Assembly: GCA_040223615.1 (NCBI GenBank)
Contig: JAVKFY010000009.1
Location: forward strand, 62,001-126,000
From: JAVKFY01 sp040223615
Lineage (GTDB): Bacteria; Pseudomonadota; Alphaproteobacteria; GCA-2731375
DNA: 64,000 nt
Reading direction: 5' to 3'
The position numbers were made by a program, and so were the translations under genes. How positions within the stretch are numbered: the stretch's first letter is position 1; each line of letters starts with the position of its first letter. The notes beneath the pieces are model-generated. The model had not been told where the DNA came from. It was given only the letters and a program-made list of their open reading frames with translations, and searched no databases. Shown piece by piece: positions 40,867-49,864 of this stretch.

Positions 40867-42117
40867 CTACTCGCGCAGGCCCCTGCCCTTGACCACGGCG
40901 TCGTTGCCGAAGCGGTCGCGCAGCGCGTCCATCGCGCGTTCCGCGCTGGCGCGTCGCTTGAGCGACGGGTCGCCGAGGTCGGTGACCTCGTCGCCGGCGG
41001 CCGGCGCGATCGCGGACACGCCGATGCCGAGCAGCCGGTAGCGGGTGCCGTCGGCCTCCTTGTCGAGCAGCGCGCCGCCGTGGCGGTAGAGCATGTCGGC
41101 GAGCTGGGTCGGCTGGCTGAGCTTGTGGTTGCGCGTGCGGGTGCGGAAGTCAGCGGTCTTTAGCTTCAGCACCACGGTGCCGCCGGCGATGGCGCCGGCC
41201 TTGAGCCGCCGCGAGACCTTCTCCGACAGCCGCCACAGGACGCGGCGCAGTTCGGCCGGGTCGGAAATATCCTTCTCGAAGGTGGTCTCGGCGGACACCG
41301 ACTTCATGCCCTGGCCGGCGCTGACCACGCGGCTGTCCTGGCCGCGCGCGAACCGGGCCAGGCGCTGACCCATGGCGCCGTAGCGCTTCATCAGCAACGT
41401 CTCGTCCATCTGCTGTAGCTGGCCGCAGGTGCGGATGCCGTCGGCGGCGAGCTTGGCCTGCAGCGCCTTGCCGGCGCCCCAGATCACGCCGACCGGCTGC
41501 CGGCCGAGGAAATCCACCGCCTCGGCGCGGCCGAGCACGGCGAAGCCGCGCGGCTTGTCGAGGTCGGAGCAGACCTTGGCCAGGAACTTGTTGTAGCTGA
41601 GCCCGATCGAGGCGGTGACGCCGATCTCGGTCTCGATGCGGCGCACGATCTGCGCCAGCGTGACCGCCGGCGGCTGCTTGTGCAGCGCCTCGGTGCCGGA
41701 CAGGTCCAGGAACGCCTCGTCCAGCGACAGCGGCTCCACGGCCGGCGTGTAGAACTGGAAGATGGCACGGATCTCGCGGCCAACGACGCTGTACTTCTCC
41801 ATGTTCGGCCGGACAACGACGGCGTCGGGACAGGCGCGCAGCGCCTTGAACATCGGCATCGCGGAGCGCACGCCGTAGGTGCGGGCGATATAGCAGGCGG
41901 CGCTGACCACGCCGCGGGTGCCGCCGCCGACGATTACCGGCTTGTCGCGCAACGACGGGTCGTCGCGCTTCTCCACGCTGGCATAGAAGGCGTCGCAGTC
42001 GATATGGGCGATGGCCAGCTCAAACAGCTCGTCGTGGCGCACCACCCGGGCCGAGCCGCAGTGCGGGCAGCGCGGCTTGTCGGACGGCTTCAGGCAGTCG
42101 CGGCACAAGCCCGCCAT
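40867..42117 (-). CDS. dinB: DNA polymerase IV with N-terminal zinc finger
   Basis: 416-residue Y-family translesion polymerase. The catalytic motifs are LAIAHIDCDAFYASVEKRDD and PLSLDEAFLDLSG. The helix-hairpin-helix and little-finger regions follow. A Cys4 zinc ribbon precedes the palm (C5, C8, C17, C20: CRDC and CPHC), an addition seen in alphaproteobacterial DinB. The start ATG at 42117 abuts the ROK kinase gene. No LexA box was identified by eye. Confidence 0.95.
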   Translation of the reverse strand: MAGLCRDCLKPSDKPRCPHCGSARVVRHDELFELAIAHIDCDAFYASVEKRDDPSLRDKPVIVGGGTRGVVSAACYIARTYGVRSAMPMFKALRACPDAVVVRPNMEKYSVVGREIRAIFQFYTPAVEPLSLDEAFLDLSGTEALHKQPPAVTLAQIVRRIETEIGVTASIGLSYNKFLAKVCSDLDKPRGFAVLGRAEAVDFLGRQPVGVIWGAGKALQAKLAADGIRTCGQLQQMDETLLMKRYGAMGQRLARFARGQDSRVVSAGQGMKSVSAETTFEKDISDPAELRRVLWRLSEKVSRRLKAGAIAGGTVVLKLKTADFRTRTRNHKLSQPTQLADMLYRHGGALLDKEADGTRYRLLGIGVSAIAPAAGDEVTDLGDPSLKRRASAERAMDALRDRFGNDAVVKGRGLRE

Positions 42118-42118
42118 C

Positions 42119-43021
42119 TCAGCTCTCCAGGGGCCAGAGCCAGGCGGCGCCCCGGACGCCGCTGGCGTCGCCATGTTTGGCCGGCAACAACGGCGTGTCC
42201 ACCGCGTCGGAGAAGACGTGCGAGGCCCATCTTGCCGGCACATCGCGGTACAGCCGGTCCAGCTTCGACAGGCCGCCGCCGAGCACGATCACGTCCGGAT
42301 CGAGCAGGTTGATCACGGTGGCCAGCGCCCGGCCAAGCCGGTCCTCGTAACGCCGCAGCGCGGCCTCTGCCGCCGCTTGGCCGCTGACCGCCGCCGCGAC
42401 CACGTCCTCGCCGCTGGCCTGGCCGGCGTCGCGGGCCAGGCCAGGGCCGCTCAGGAAGGTCTCGATGCAGCCGTGGCGGCCGCAGTAGCAGGTCGGGCCC
42501 GGGCGCTCGTCGTCGGCGGGCCAGGGCAATGGGTTATGTCCCCACTCGCCGGCGATGAGATTGCGCCCGCCGTGCGGTCGTCCTGCCAGCGCCAGGCCAC
42601 CGCCGACGCCGGTACCCAGGATCGCGGCGAACACCACCGCCCGCCCCGCACCGGCGCCGTCGGAGGCTTCCGACAAGGCGAGACAGTTGGCGTCGTTTTC
42701 CAGCCGCACCGGGCGGTCCAACGCCGCCGCCAGGTCGGCATCGAACGGTTTGCCGATGAGCCAGGTCGAATTGGCGTTCTTGATCAGGCCAGTGGCCGGC
42801 GACACGGCGCCGGGGATCGCGACGCCGACCGTCGCGCCGGCGACGCCGGCCTCTGTTTCCAGGGCCAGCACCAGGTCGCGCACCGCCCGGACCGTCGCGT
42901 CATAGTCGCCGCGCGGCGTGGCGATGCGCCGGCGCGCGGCCGCCGCGCCGTCCGGCGCCAGGACCAGCGCCTCGATCTTGGTGCCGCCGAGGTCGACACC
43001 GGTGCGATGCCGTGGCGCCAT
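42119..43021 (-). CDS. ROK-family sugar kinase
   Basis: 300 residues of the ROK fold. The phosphate motif TGVDLGGTKIEALVL is at the N-terminus, and the zinc-binding CYCGRHGCIETFLSG with GEWGHNPLPWP is the family signature. GTGVGGGLAL forms the ATP site. Resemblance is to fructokinase/N-acetylglucosamine kinase types. The substrate is not resolved. Stop and dinB start are adjacent, suggesting co-transcription. Confidence 0.92.
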   Translation of the reverse strand: MAPRHRTGVDLGGTKIEALVLAPDGAAAARRRIATPRGDYDATVRAVRDLVLALETEAGVAGATVGVAIPGAVSPATGLIKNANSTWLIGKPFDADLAAALDRPVRLENDANCLALSEASDGAGAGRAVVFAAILGTGVGGGLALAGRPHGGRNLIAGEWGHNPLPWPADDERPGPTCYCGRHGCIETFLSGPGLARDAGQASGEDVVAAAVSGQAAAEAALRRYEDRLGRALATVINLLDPDVIVLGGGLSKLDRLYRDVPARWASHVFSDAVDTPLLPAKHGDASGVRGAAWLWPLES

Positions 43022-43031
43022 CTCCCGCCCG

Positions 43032-43700
43032 CTAGAAGCCGTGCTCGGCCAAGTGGCCCTCAATGTAGGCCCGCGCGGCGGCCCAGTCATCGTGGCGCGC
43101 GTGCGCGCTTTCCGCCGGCGCGATCAGCCGCGCCAGGCGCGGGTCGGCGACGAAGTGCAGCCGGATCACCTCCGGCGCGAGCTTGGCCACCGCGTCGTGC
43201 TGGCGCGGGATGTCGTCGATGAACACCACCGGTGCGGCGATGTCGGCCGCCAGCGCCGCCAGCGCCGCGCCCTTGGCGCCGATATTGGCCACGACGGGGT
43301 AATCCATGCCGTGGCGGGCCAGCGTGGCGCGCCGGATCGGCCGCTGCGGCAACGGCACGTTCGACAGCACCATGACCTGCGCGCGTTCCGACAAGGCGGA
43401 CAGCGCCGCCGCGGCACCGTCGACCGGCTCCAGGTGACCGGTGCGCTGGTCGAAGAAGGCGCCGAGCAGCGACTGGACCTCGGTTGCCTCGACCACCGCG
43501 TCGTCGGCGCGGCGCTTGATATTGCCGGTCAACGCGTAGGTCGTCAGGTCGAGCCACATGTCCTGCGCGTGCAGGAAGTCCTCCAGCCCGCGCACGAACT
43601 GCAACAGCACCTCGTCGGCATCGCAGACAATCAGCGGCCGGTCCGGGGCCAGCACCAGCTCGGCAAGCTGGCTGGCGACATCGGCATGGAGATCACTCAT
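43032..43700 (-). CDS. HAD-superfamily hydrolase
   Basis: 222 residues. The nucleophile motif is LIVCDADEVLLQF (DxD), motif II is probably VLSNVP and motif IV FIDDIPRQHD. It is a probable cytosolic phosphatase of unknown substrate. Overlaps the DUF3572 gene upstream by 8 nt and precedes the ROK kinase by 10 bp, so the four minus-strand genes from 43980 to 40867 look like one operon. Confidence 0.82.
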   Translation of the reverse strand: MSDLHADVASQLAELVLAPDRPLIVCDADEVLLQFVRGLEDFLHAQDMWLDLTTYALTGNIKRRADDAVVEATEVQSLLGAFFDQRTGHLEPVDGAAAALSALSERAQVMVLSNVPLPQRPIRRATLARHGMDYPVVANIGAKGAALAALAADIAAPVVFIDDIPRQHDAVAKLAPEVIRLHFVADPRLARLIAPAESAHARHDDWAAARAYIEGHLAEHGF

Positions 43701-43980
43701 GCGCCAGCGCGCCCGGCAGCGCCAAACGGGCCCGCGCCGGCAGGTCGGGCGCCAGCCCGTGGCTCTCGCAGAACACCAGCAAGGCGCTCTCGTCCGCCAG
43801 CAGGAAGTCCAGCACGCCGCCGAGCAGCGCCGGCTCGTCGGCCCGGTGGCGCAGCTCCTCCAGGCTTATGCCGCTGCTGTCTAATAACCGTTGCAGCAAC
43901 GCGGGTTCGCCGGCGACGTAGGCCAGGCCCTGTAGCGCCACCGCCGCCGCCTCGGTCTCGCCTAGTGTTGCCGGGGCCAT
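43693..43980 (-). CDS. DUF3572 protein
   Basis: 95 residues: EAAAVALQGLAYVAGEPALL, then RLLDSSGISLEELRHRADEP and VLDFLLADESALLVFCESHG. This short helical family is typically found next to divK in alphaproteobacteria, as here, where it is divergently transcribed from divK across a 91-bp gap. Function unknown. Confidence 0.88.
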   Translation of the reverse strand: MAPATLGETEAAAVALQGLAYVAGEPALLQRLLDSSGISLEELRHRADEPALLGGVLDFLLADESALLVFCESHGLAPDLPARARLALPGALAHE

Positions 43981-44071
43981 CCTTGGCCTTCCGCAAGCGA
44001 GGTGCTAAGACTAACCATTCGTTTATTTCCTTCTGTTTCACTGCTGCATAGCAAAACCGCGCGCGAGAGCA

Positions 44072-44437
44072 ATGACCAAGTCAGTCCTGATTGTCGAAGA
44101 CAACGAGCTGAACATGAAGCTGTTTCATGATCTGCTCGATGCTCAGGGTTACCAGACCCTGCAGACGAAGGACGGCATGGAGGCGTTGGCGCTGGCGCGC
44201 GAGCACCGACCGGACCTGATCCTGATGGATATCCAGCTCCCGGAAGTCTCCGGGCTGGAGGTCACCAAGTGGATCAAGGAAGACGATAGCCTCAAATCGA
44301 TCCCCGTCATCGCGGTTACCGCCTTCGCCATGAAGGGCGACGAGGAGAAGATCCGCGAAGGCGGCTGCGAGGCCTATATCGCCAAGCCGATCTCGGTGCA
44401 GCAGTTCCTTGAAACCGTGCGTCGTTTCCTAGAGTAG
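44072..44437 (+). CDS. divK: cell-cycle response regulator DivK
   Basis: 121 residues; a single receiver domain. The phospho-acceptor is D53 (LILMDIQLPEV), with acidic residues EDNE near the start and K in YIAKPIS. DivK passes phosphorylation signals from DivJ/PleC-type kinases to the CtrA pathway. pleD follows after 12 bp, the conserved divK-pleD pair. Confidence 0.96.
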   Translation: MTKSVLIVEDNELNMKLFHDLLDAQGYQTLQTKDGMEALALAREHRPDLILMDIQLPEVSGLEVTKWIKEDDSLKSIPVIAVTAFAMKGDEEKIREGGCEAYIAKPISVQQFLETVRRFLE

Positions 44438-44449
44438 GCGGTCCGGCCG

Positions 44450-45856
44450 ATGTCCGCTCGCGTTCTCGTCGTCGATGACGTCCTGCCGAACGTCAAGCTG
44501 CTGGAAGCCAAGCTAACCGGCGAGTATTTCGATGTCGTCTCGGCCATGAACGGGCCGGAGGCGCTGGAATCGGTCGAGCGCGACAATCCCGACATCGTGC
44601 TGCTGGACGTGATGATGCCCGGCATGGACGGTTTCGAGGTCTGCCGGCGGATGAAGGAAAACGCCAAGACCGAGCACATTCCGGTGGTCATGGTGACGGC
44701 GCTGTCGGACACGGCCGACCGGGTCAAGGGCCTGGAATCCGGTGCTGACGACTTCCTGACCAAGCCGGTCAACGACATGTCGCTGTTCGCGCGGGTGCGT
44801 TCGCTGGTGCGGCTGAAGCAGATGATGGACGAGCTGCGGCTGCGCGAGCAGACCGGCTCGACCTTCGGCGTGACGCCGACCGAGGCGGAAACCGACAATG
44901 GTCCCGGCAAGATCCTGGTGGTCGAGGACCGCGAGATCTATGGCCGCAACCTGATGAAGGCGCTGGAGGAAGACCACGACGCGCAGATCGTCACCGGCGC
45001 CGACGAGGCGCTGGACGTGGCGCGCGGGGTCGAACTGGAACTGATCATCGTCTCGCTGACCTTGCGCAATACCGACGCGCTGCGGCTGTGCTCGCAGCTC
45101 CGCAGCGCCGAGGAGACCCGGCAGATCCCGCAGCTGGTGCTGGTCGACGACGGACCGCAGGACATGCACCGGCTGGTCAAGGCGCTGGAGCTCGGCGTCA
45201 ACGACTACCTGATCCGGCCGATCGACCGCAACGAACTGCGCGCGCGCACCCGCACGCAGCTACGGCGCAAGCGCTACGAGGACCGGCTGCGCGCCAACTA
45301 CCACATGAGCATGGCGATGGCGGTGACCGATCCGCTCACCGGCCTGTACAACCGCCGCTACATGATGGCCCACCTGGAAAGCGCGATGCAGCGCTACACC
45401 CGCGAGGGCAAGCCGCTGGCGCTGATGATCCTCGACATCGACCACTTCAAGAACGTCAACGACACCCACGGCCATGGCGCCGGTGACGAGGTATTGCGCG
45501 AGTTCGCCGGCCGCATCGTGCGCGGCATCCGCGGCATCGACCTGGCGGCGCGGCTGGGCGGCGAGGAGTTCGTCGTGGTGATGCCGGAGACCGACCTGGA
45601 GGTCGCCGGCCACGTCGCCGACCGCCTGCGCAAGTCGATCGCCCAGCCAGCGATCCATTCCGAGGCCGCCGGCCAGGACTTGTCGATCACCTGCTCGATC
45701 GGCGTGGCGGAGACCATCTCCGGTTCGCCCGACATCGCGGACCTGCTGGAACGCGCCGACAGGTCGCTCTACGCGGCCAAGAATGGCGGCCGCGACCGCG
45801 TCGTGCTCGACGACGGCGCCGGCCCCGCCAAGCCTGTCGCAGCCGCCGCGCCCTAA
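44450..45856 (+). CDS. pleD: response regulator-diguanylate cyclase PleD
   Basis: 468 residues in the order receiver, receiver-like, GGDEF. The first receiver has the acceptor D53 (VLLDVMMPG). The second (about 154-275) lacks an acceptor Asp, with SLTLRN in that place, consistent with the adaptor role known for PleD. The cyclase active site is GGEEF in ARLGGEEFVVVMPE, with inhibition site RGID upstream. It makes c-di-GMP at the differentiating cell pole in Caulobacter. Confidence 0.96.
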   Translation: MSARVLVVDDVLPNVKLLEAKLTGEYFDVVSAMNGPEALESVERDNPDIVLLDVMMPGMDGFEVCRRMKENAKTEHIPVVMVTALSDTADRVKGLESGADDFLTKPVNDMSLFARVRSLVRLKQMMDELRLREQTGSTFGVTPTEAETDNGPGKILVVEDREIYGRNLMKALEEDHDAQIVTGADEALDVARGVELELIIVSLTLRNTDALRLCSQLRSAEETRQIPQLVLVDDGPQDMHRLVKALELGVNDYLIRPIDRNELRARTRTQLRRKRYEDRLRANYHMSMAMAVTDPLTGLYNRRYMMAHLESAMQRYTREGKPLALMILDIDHFKNVNDTHGHGAGDEVLREFAGRIVRGIRGIDLAARLGGEEFVVVMPETDLEVAGHVADRLRKSIAQPAIHSEAAGQDLSITCSIGVAETISGSPDIADLLERADRSLYAAKNGGRDRVVLDDGAGPAKPVAAAAP

Positions 45857-46099
45857 GGTTCCGTAGCAAGCTCGGGGCAGCCGCTCCCGAAGTTTGCCCG
45901 ATGATTTCCACGCCCGCGTCGCGGCCGATCCGCTATCGTCATCGCTCTGGCTGCAGAGACGAAATAGGTGATTGCGGCGCCATGAAACCGACGCCATCTA
46001 TCTCGCGTTAGAAGCCTGATACGAACCGGTCGCGCGCCGCGCGCCCGCCCCGAAAATTCGACAAGGAGGCGCCCGGCAGCGGCTGGGCGGATACTGAAC

Positions 46100-47620
46100 G
46101 TGCGACGTCGCGACCTGCTTCTGGCCCCCTTGGCGGCCGCGCTGACCGGATCCTGGCCCGGCGCCTTGCGGCCGGCCGGGGCCGGCTCGGGCGTCCCGTT
46201 CGATGCCGCCGTGTTGCGACAGATGGCGCGGGCACTGGCCGCAAAACCCTACGAGGCGCCGGTGGAGACCGTGCCCGACTGGCTGGCCGACCTGAAGTAC
46301 GACGGATATCGCAACATCCGATTTCGGCCGGAGCGGTCGATCTGGCGTGGTGCCGGCTTGTTCGAGGTACAGTTGTTGCATACCGGCTGGCTGTTTCGCG
46401 CGCCGGTCGCGATCCATCTGGTGCGCGACGGACGCGCGCAGCGACTGCTCTACGACCGCGACATGTTCAGCTTCGAGAACGACGTGCCCACGCCGGCGGC
46501 GGGCCGCGACCTCGGCTTCTCCGGTTTCCGTATCCATGCCCCGATCAATCGGCAGGATTACGCCGACGAGGTCGCGGTATTTCAGGGCGCCAGCTATTTC
46601 CGCGCCGTCGGGCGAAACCATGTCTACGGCCTGTCGGCGCGCGGCCTGGCGATCAACACCGGCGAGCCCGGCGGCGAGGAGTTCCCGACCTTCACCGATT
46701 TCTGGATCGAGCAGCCGGCGGCGGAAGCCACGTCAATCGTGGTGCACGCCCTGCTGAACAGCCCGAGCTGTGCGGCCGCCTATCGATTCACCATCCGCCC
46801 GGGGGATGCCACCGTGATGGCCGTGGAGGCGACGTTCTACCCGCGCGAGGACATCGCGACCGCCGGCATCGCGCCGTTGACCAGCATGTTCCTGTTCGCG
46901 CCGAACGACCGGCAGGGCTTTGACGACTACCGGCCGGCGGTGCACGACAGCGACGGGCTGGCGATCGTCACCAGCCGCGGCGAGCAGCTCTGGCGGCCGC
47001 TGGCCAATCCGGCCCAGCTCCAGGTCAGTGCCTTCGCCGACCTCAATCCGGTCGGTTTCGGCCTGATGCAGCGCCAGCGCGCTTTCGCCGATTACCAGGA
47101 CCTGGAAGCGCGCTACGAACGCCGGCCGAGCCTCTGGGTGGAACCGATCGGCGACTGGGGCGACGGCGCCATCCTGCTCTACGAAATTCCGACGGACGAG
47201 GAAATCCACGACAATATCGTGGCCTTTTGGCGGCCGAAGGAAACGCTGCGGCGCGGCAGCGAATATTCGCTGACCTACCGCTTGCACTGGACCTGGGACC
47301 GGCCGGTCGCGGCGCCACCGTCGTGGGTCGGCCAGACCCGCATCGGCGGCAGCAAGCAGCGGCGGCAGTTCGTGCTCGACTTCGTCGGGCCCGCCGTGGC
47401 GCAGCCGCCGGGTCAATCGGCGCGTGCCGTGGTCAATTCCGGGCCCGGAAAGGTGCGCAACGTCACCATTCAGCCAAACCCGGAGACCGGCGGCTGGCGC
47501 CTCGCGTTCCAGCTCAAGCCGGAAGACGCCGACGCGGTGGAGCTGCGCGCGCAACTGTTCGACGGCGAGACCGCGATCTCCGAGACCTGGCTCTATCGAT
47601 GGACGCCGGATGCTGGCTGA
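46100..47620 (+). CDS. opgG: periplasmic glucan biosynthesis protein (OpgG/OpgD type) with Tat-like signal
   Basis: 506 residues. The N-terminus MRRRDLLLAPLAAAL has a twin-arginine-like RRxxLL motif, suggesting Tat export, known for E. coli OpgD. PFDAAVLRQMARALAAKPYE, YDGYRNIRFRPERSIW and the C-terminal immunoglobulin-like part are family landmarks. It acts in making branched osmoregulated periplasmic glucans. The start is the GTG at 46100. It overlaps opgH by 11 nt. Between pleD and this gene (45857-46099) I see no gene. Confidence 0.92.
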   Translation: MRRRDLLLAPLAAALTGSWPGALRPAGAGSGVPFDAAVLRQMARALAAKPYEAPVETVPDWLADLKYDGYRNIRFRPERSIWRGAGLFEVQLLHTGWLFRAPVAIHLVRDGRAQRLLYDRDMFSFENDVPTPAAGRDLGFSGFRIHAPINRQDYADEVAVFQGASYFRAVGRNHVYGLSARGLAINTGEPGGEEFPTFTDFWIEQPAAEATSIVVHALLNSPSCAAAYRFTIRPGDATVMAVEATFYPREDIATAGIAPLTSMFLFAPNDRQGFDDYRPAVHDSDGLAIVTSRGEQLWRPLANPAQLQVSAFADLNPVGFGLMQRQRAFADYQDLEARYERRPSLWVEPIGDWGDGAILLYEIPTDEEIHDNIVAFWRPKETLRRGSEYSLTYRLHWTWDRPVAAPPSWVGQTRIGGSKQRRQFVLDFVGPAVAQPPGQSARAVVNSGPGKVRNVTIQPNPETGGWRLAFQLKPEDADAVELRAQLFDGETAISETWLYRWTPDAG

Positions 47621-49484
47621 GGATATCAGGTCGCGCGCCGCGCGCTGGCGCGGGCTGGACCAGCCGACGCTGCCGCCGGACGCGCCGCTGGCGATGCCGG
47701 TACAGCGGCTCGACCTGGCGCCGGACACGGCATCGCACACCACCCCTGGCTGGATGGCGGCGCGGCGCGGATCGCTGTTCCTGGTCGTCTGCGCGATGAC
47801 CGGACTCGCCGCCTGGCAGATGTACGACGTGCTGAGCGTTGCCGGACTGACCGTCCTGGAGGGGATGGAGCTGGGCCTGTTCGTACTGCTGTTCGGCTGG
47901 ATCGCGCTGGCCGGCGCCAGCGCGGTGTTCGGCTTCGGGCAGATTGTCGCCGGCGGCGGCGAGCGGCTCGGCATCGACACGGCGGCGGCGATCCCGGCCC
48001 TCGCCGGCCGCACGGCGATCCTGATGCCGACCTACAACGAAGACCCGGTCCGGGTGATGGCAAACCTGCGCGCCATCGACGCCTCGCTGCGCCGCGCCGG
48101 AATCGCCGATCGTTTCCACCTGTTCATCCTGTCCGACACCACCGATGCGACCATCGCGGTACAGGAGGAAGCCGTTTACTGGGCACAACGCCAGATCGAT
48201 GGCAACGAGCGGCTGTTCTACCGCCGACGCGAGCGCAACACCGGGCGCAAGGCCGGCAATGTCGCGGCCTGGGTGCGCCGGTTCGGGGCCGCCTATCCGC
48301 TGATGGTGGTGCTGGACGCCGACAGCGTGATGAGCGCGCCGACGCTGGCCCATCTGGTCGCGGCGATGCAGCGCAACCCCGACATCGGCCTGCTCCAGAC
48401 CGTGCCGGCGCTGGCCGGCGGGCGCACCCTGCTGGCGCGGCTGCAGCAGTTCGCCGGACGCCTTTACGGCCCGGTGCTGGCGCACGGGCTGGCCTGGTGG
48501 CATGGCGGCGAGGGCAATTTCTGGGGCCACAACGCGGTGATCCGCACCGCCGCCTTCGCTGCGCAGGCCGGCTTGCCGACACTACCGGGGCGCAAGCCGT
48601 TCGGCGGCGACATCCTGAGCCACGATTTCGTCGAGGCGGCGCTGCTGCGGCGGGCGGGCTGGAGGGTGCATCTGGTGCCAACGCTGGAGGGCAGCTACGA
48701 ACAAGGACCGCCGACGCTGGTCGACCTCACCATCCGCGACCGGCGCTGGTGCCAGGGCAATTTGCAGCACATCGCCGTGCTGCCGGCGCGTGGGCTGCAC
48801 TGGGTCAGCCGGACGCACCTGTTGACCGGTATCGCCAGCTATCTCAGCGCCCCGATGTGGCTGGCGATGCTGGTGATCGGACTGCTCATCGCGTTGCAGG
48901 CGCGCTTCGCGAGTCCGGACTATTTCGGCGACGAGCGTTCGCTGTTTCCGCAATGGCCGATGCAGGACCCGGTGCTGGCCGCGTGGGTGTTCGTCGCCAC
49001 CATGGGGGTACTGCTGGCGCCCAAGCTTCTCGCGCTCGCCCTCGCGCTGGGCAGACGGCGGCGGCGTGCCAGCTTCGGCGGCGCCCGGCGGCTGCTGTGC
49101 GGGGCGCTGGCGGAGATGGTGCTGTCGGCGCTGATCGCGCCGGTGACGATGCTGAGTCAGTCTGCCTGCGTGGTGTCGACCCTGATCGGGTGGGATAGCG
49201 GCTGGAAACCACAGCGGCGCGACGAAGGCGGGCTCAGCGCCGGCAGCGTCGTCCGCTTCTACCTGCCGCACACGCTGGTCGGGCTGGTGCTGGCCCTGGC
49301 CGCCTACCTGGTCTCGCTACCGCTGTTCTTCTGGATGAGCCCGGTCGTCGCCGGGCTGGTGCTGGCAATCCCGCTGGCGCTGGTCACCGGACAGCGCCAG
49401 GTCGGCGCCGCTTTCGCGCGCGCCGGCCTGTTGCTCACACCGGAGGAACTCAACCCGCCGGCCGAACTCAAGCGCCTGTCCTAG
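47610..49484 (+). CDS. opgH: glucans biosynthesis glucosyltransferase H
   Basis: 624 residues of family 2 glycosyltransferase: membrane helices at about 50-110, a cytoplasmic catalytic domain and several C-terminal helices. Catalytic landmarks are ILMPTYNEDPVRVMANLRAI, VLDADSVMSAPTL and RDRRWCQGNLQH (the Q-x-x-R-W-like end). It elongates the beta-1,2-linked backbone from UDP-glucose and exports it to OpgG. Shorter than E. coli OpgH because the cytoplasmic N-terminal extension is reduced. Confidence 0.93.
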   Translation: MLAEDIRSRAARWRGLDQPTLPPDAPLAMPVQRLDLAPDTASHTTPGWMAARRGSLFLVVCAMTGLAAWQMYDVLSVAGLTVLEGMELGLFVLLFGWIALAGASAVFGFGQIVAGGGERLGIDTAAAIPALAGRTAILMPTYNEDPVRVMANLRAIDASLRRAGIADRFHLFILSDTTDATIAVQEEAVYWAQRQIDGNERLFYRRRERNTGRKAGNVAAWVRRFGAAYPLMVVLDADSVMSAPTLAHLVAAMQRNPDIGLLQTVPALAGGRTLLARLQQFAGRLYGPVLAHGLAWWHGGEGNFWGHNAVIRTAAFAAQAGLPTLPGRKPFGGDILSHDFVEAALLRRAGWRVHLVPTLEGSYEQGPPTLVDLTIRDRRWCQGNLQHIAVLPARGLHWVSRTHLLTGIASYLSAPMWLAMLVIGLLIALQARFASPDYFGDERSLFPQWPMQDPVLAAWVFVATMGVLLAPKLLALALALGRRRRRASFGGARRLLCGALAEMVLSALIAPVTMLSQSACVVSTLIGWDSGWKPQRRDEGGLSAGSVVRFYLPHTLVGLVLALAAYLVSLPLFFWMSPVVAGLVLAIPLALVTGQRQVGAAFARAGLLLTPEELNPPAELKRLS

Positions 49485-49569
49485 CCGGCCTCGTGGCGGT
49501 ACCCCGGGCCGCGGCCTGGGCCGCCATTATCGCTCTGCTGGGCGTGCAAGCATCTGAAACGGAAAAGAA

Positions 49570-49605
49570 ATCGGCCCACGCCGCGATTTGCGCGGGCGGG
49601 CCGAT
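49570..49605 (-). terminator. rho-independent terminator of rpmG
   Basis: atcggccc (49570-49577) pairs with gggccgat (49598-49605), with further G-C pairs inside around an atttg loop. On the minus strand the hairpin is followed by atttcttttccgttt, a U-rich tract. It lies 29 bp after the rpmG stop. Confidence 0.85.
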
Positions 49606-49633
49606 CCATTGGCTGTCGTGGCGGTGGCCGGAA

Positions 49634-49801
49634 CTACTTGATCCGGCCTTCCTTGTATTCCACGTGCTTGCGCGCGACCGGGTCGTACTTCTTGAACGAC
49701 AGCTTCTCGGTCTGCGTGCGCGGGTTCTTCTTGGTCACGTAGTAATGACCGGTGCCAGCGGTGCTGGTCAGCTTGATCTTCACGGTCGCCGGCTTCGCCA
49801 T
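49634..49801 (-). CDS. rpmG: 50S ribosomal protein L33
   Basis: 55 residues: MAKPATVKIKLTSTAGTGHY at the start, then TKKNPRTQTEKLSFKKYDPV and an HVEYKEGRIK end, a full L33. No cysteines, so it is the zinc-free form. The gene is short and easily missed because a longer open frame covers it on the same strand. A strong terminator follows. Confidence 0.96.
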   Translation of the reverse strand: MAKPATVKIKLTSTAGTGHYYVTKKNPRTQTEKLSFKKYDPVARKHVEYKEGRIK

Positions 49802-49864
49802 GGCGCGGGCTCCTGGCAGCTCTGAATTCTGGAACGCGAGAACATACCCCGACGGCCGGCACAG

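Noticed and set aside
43981..44071. CtrA-like TTAA-N7-TTAA sites upstream of divK
   Set aside because: The gap is A+T-rich in part but I could not find a proper pair of half-sites.
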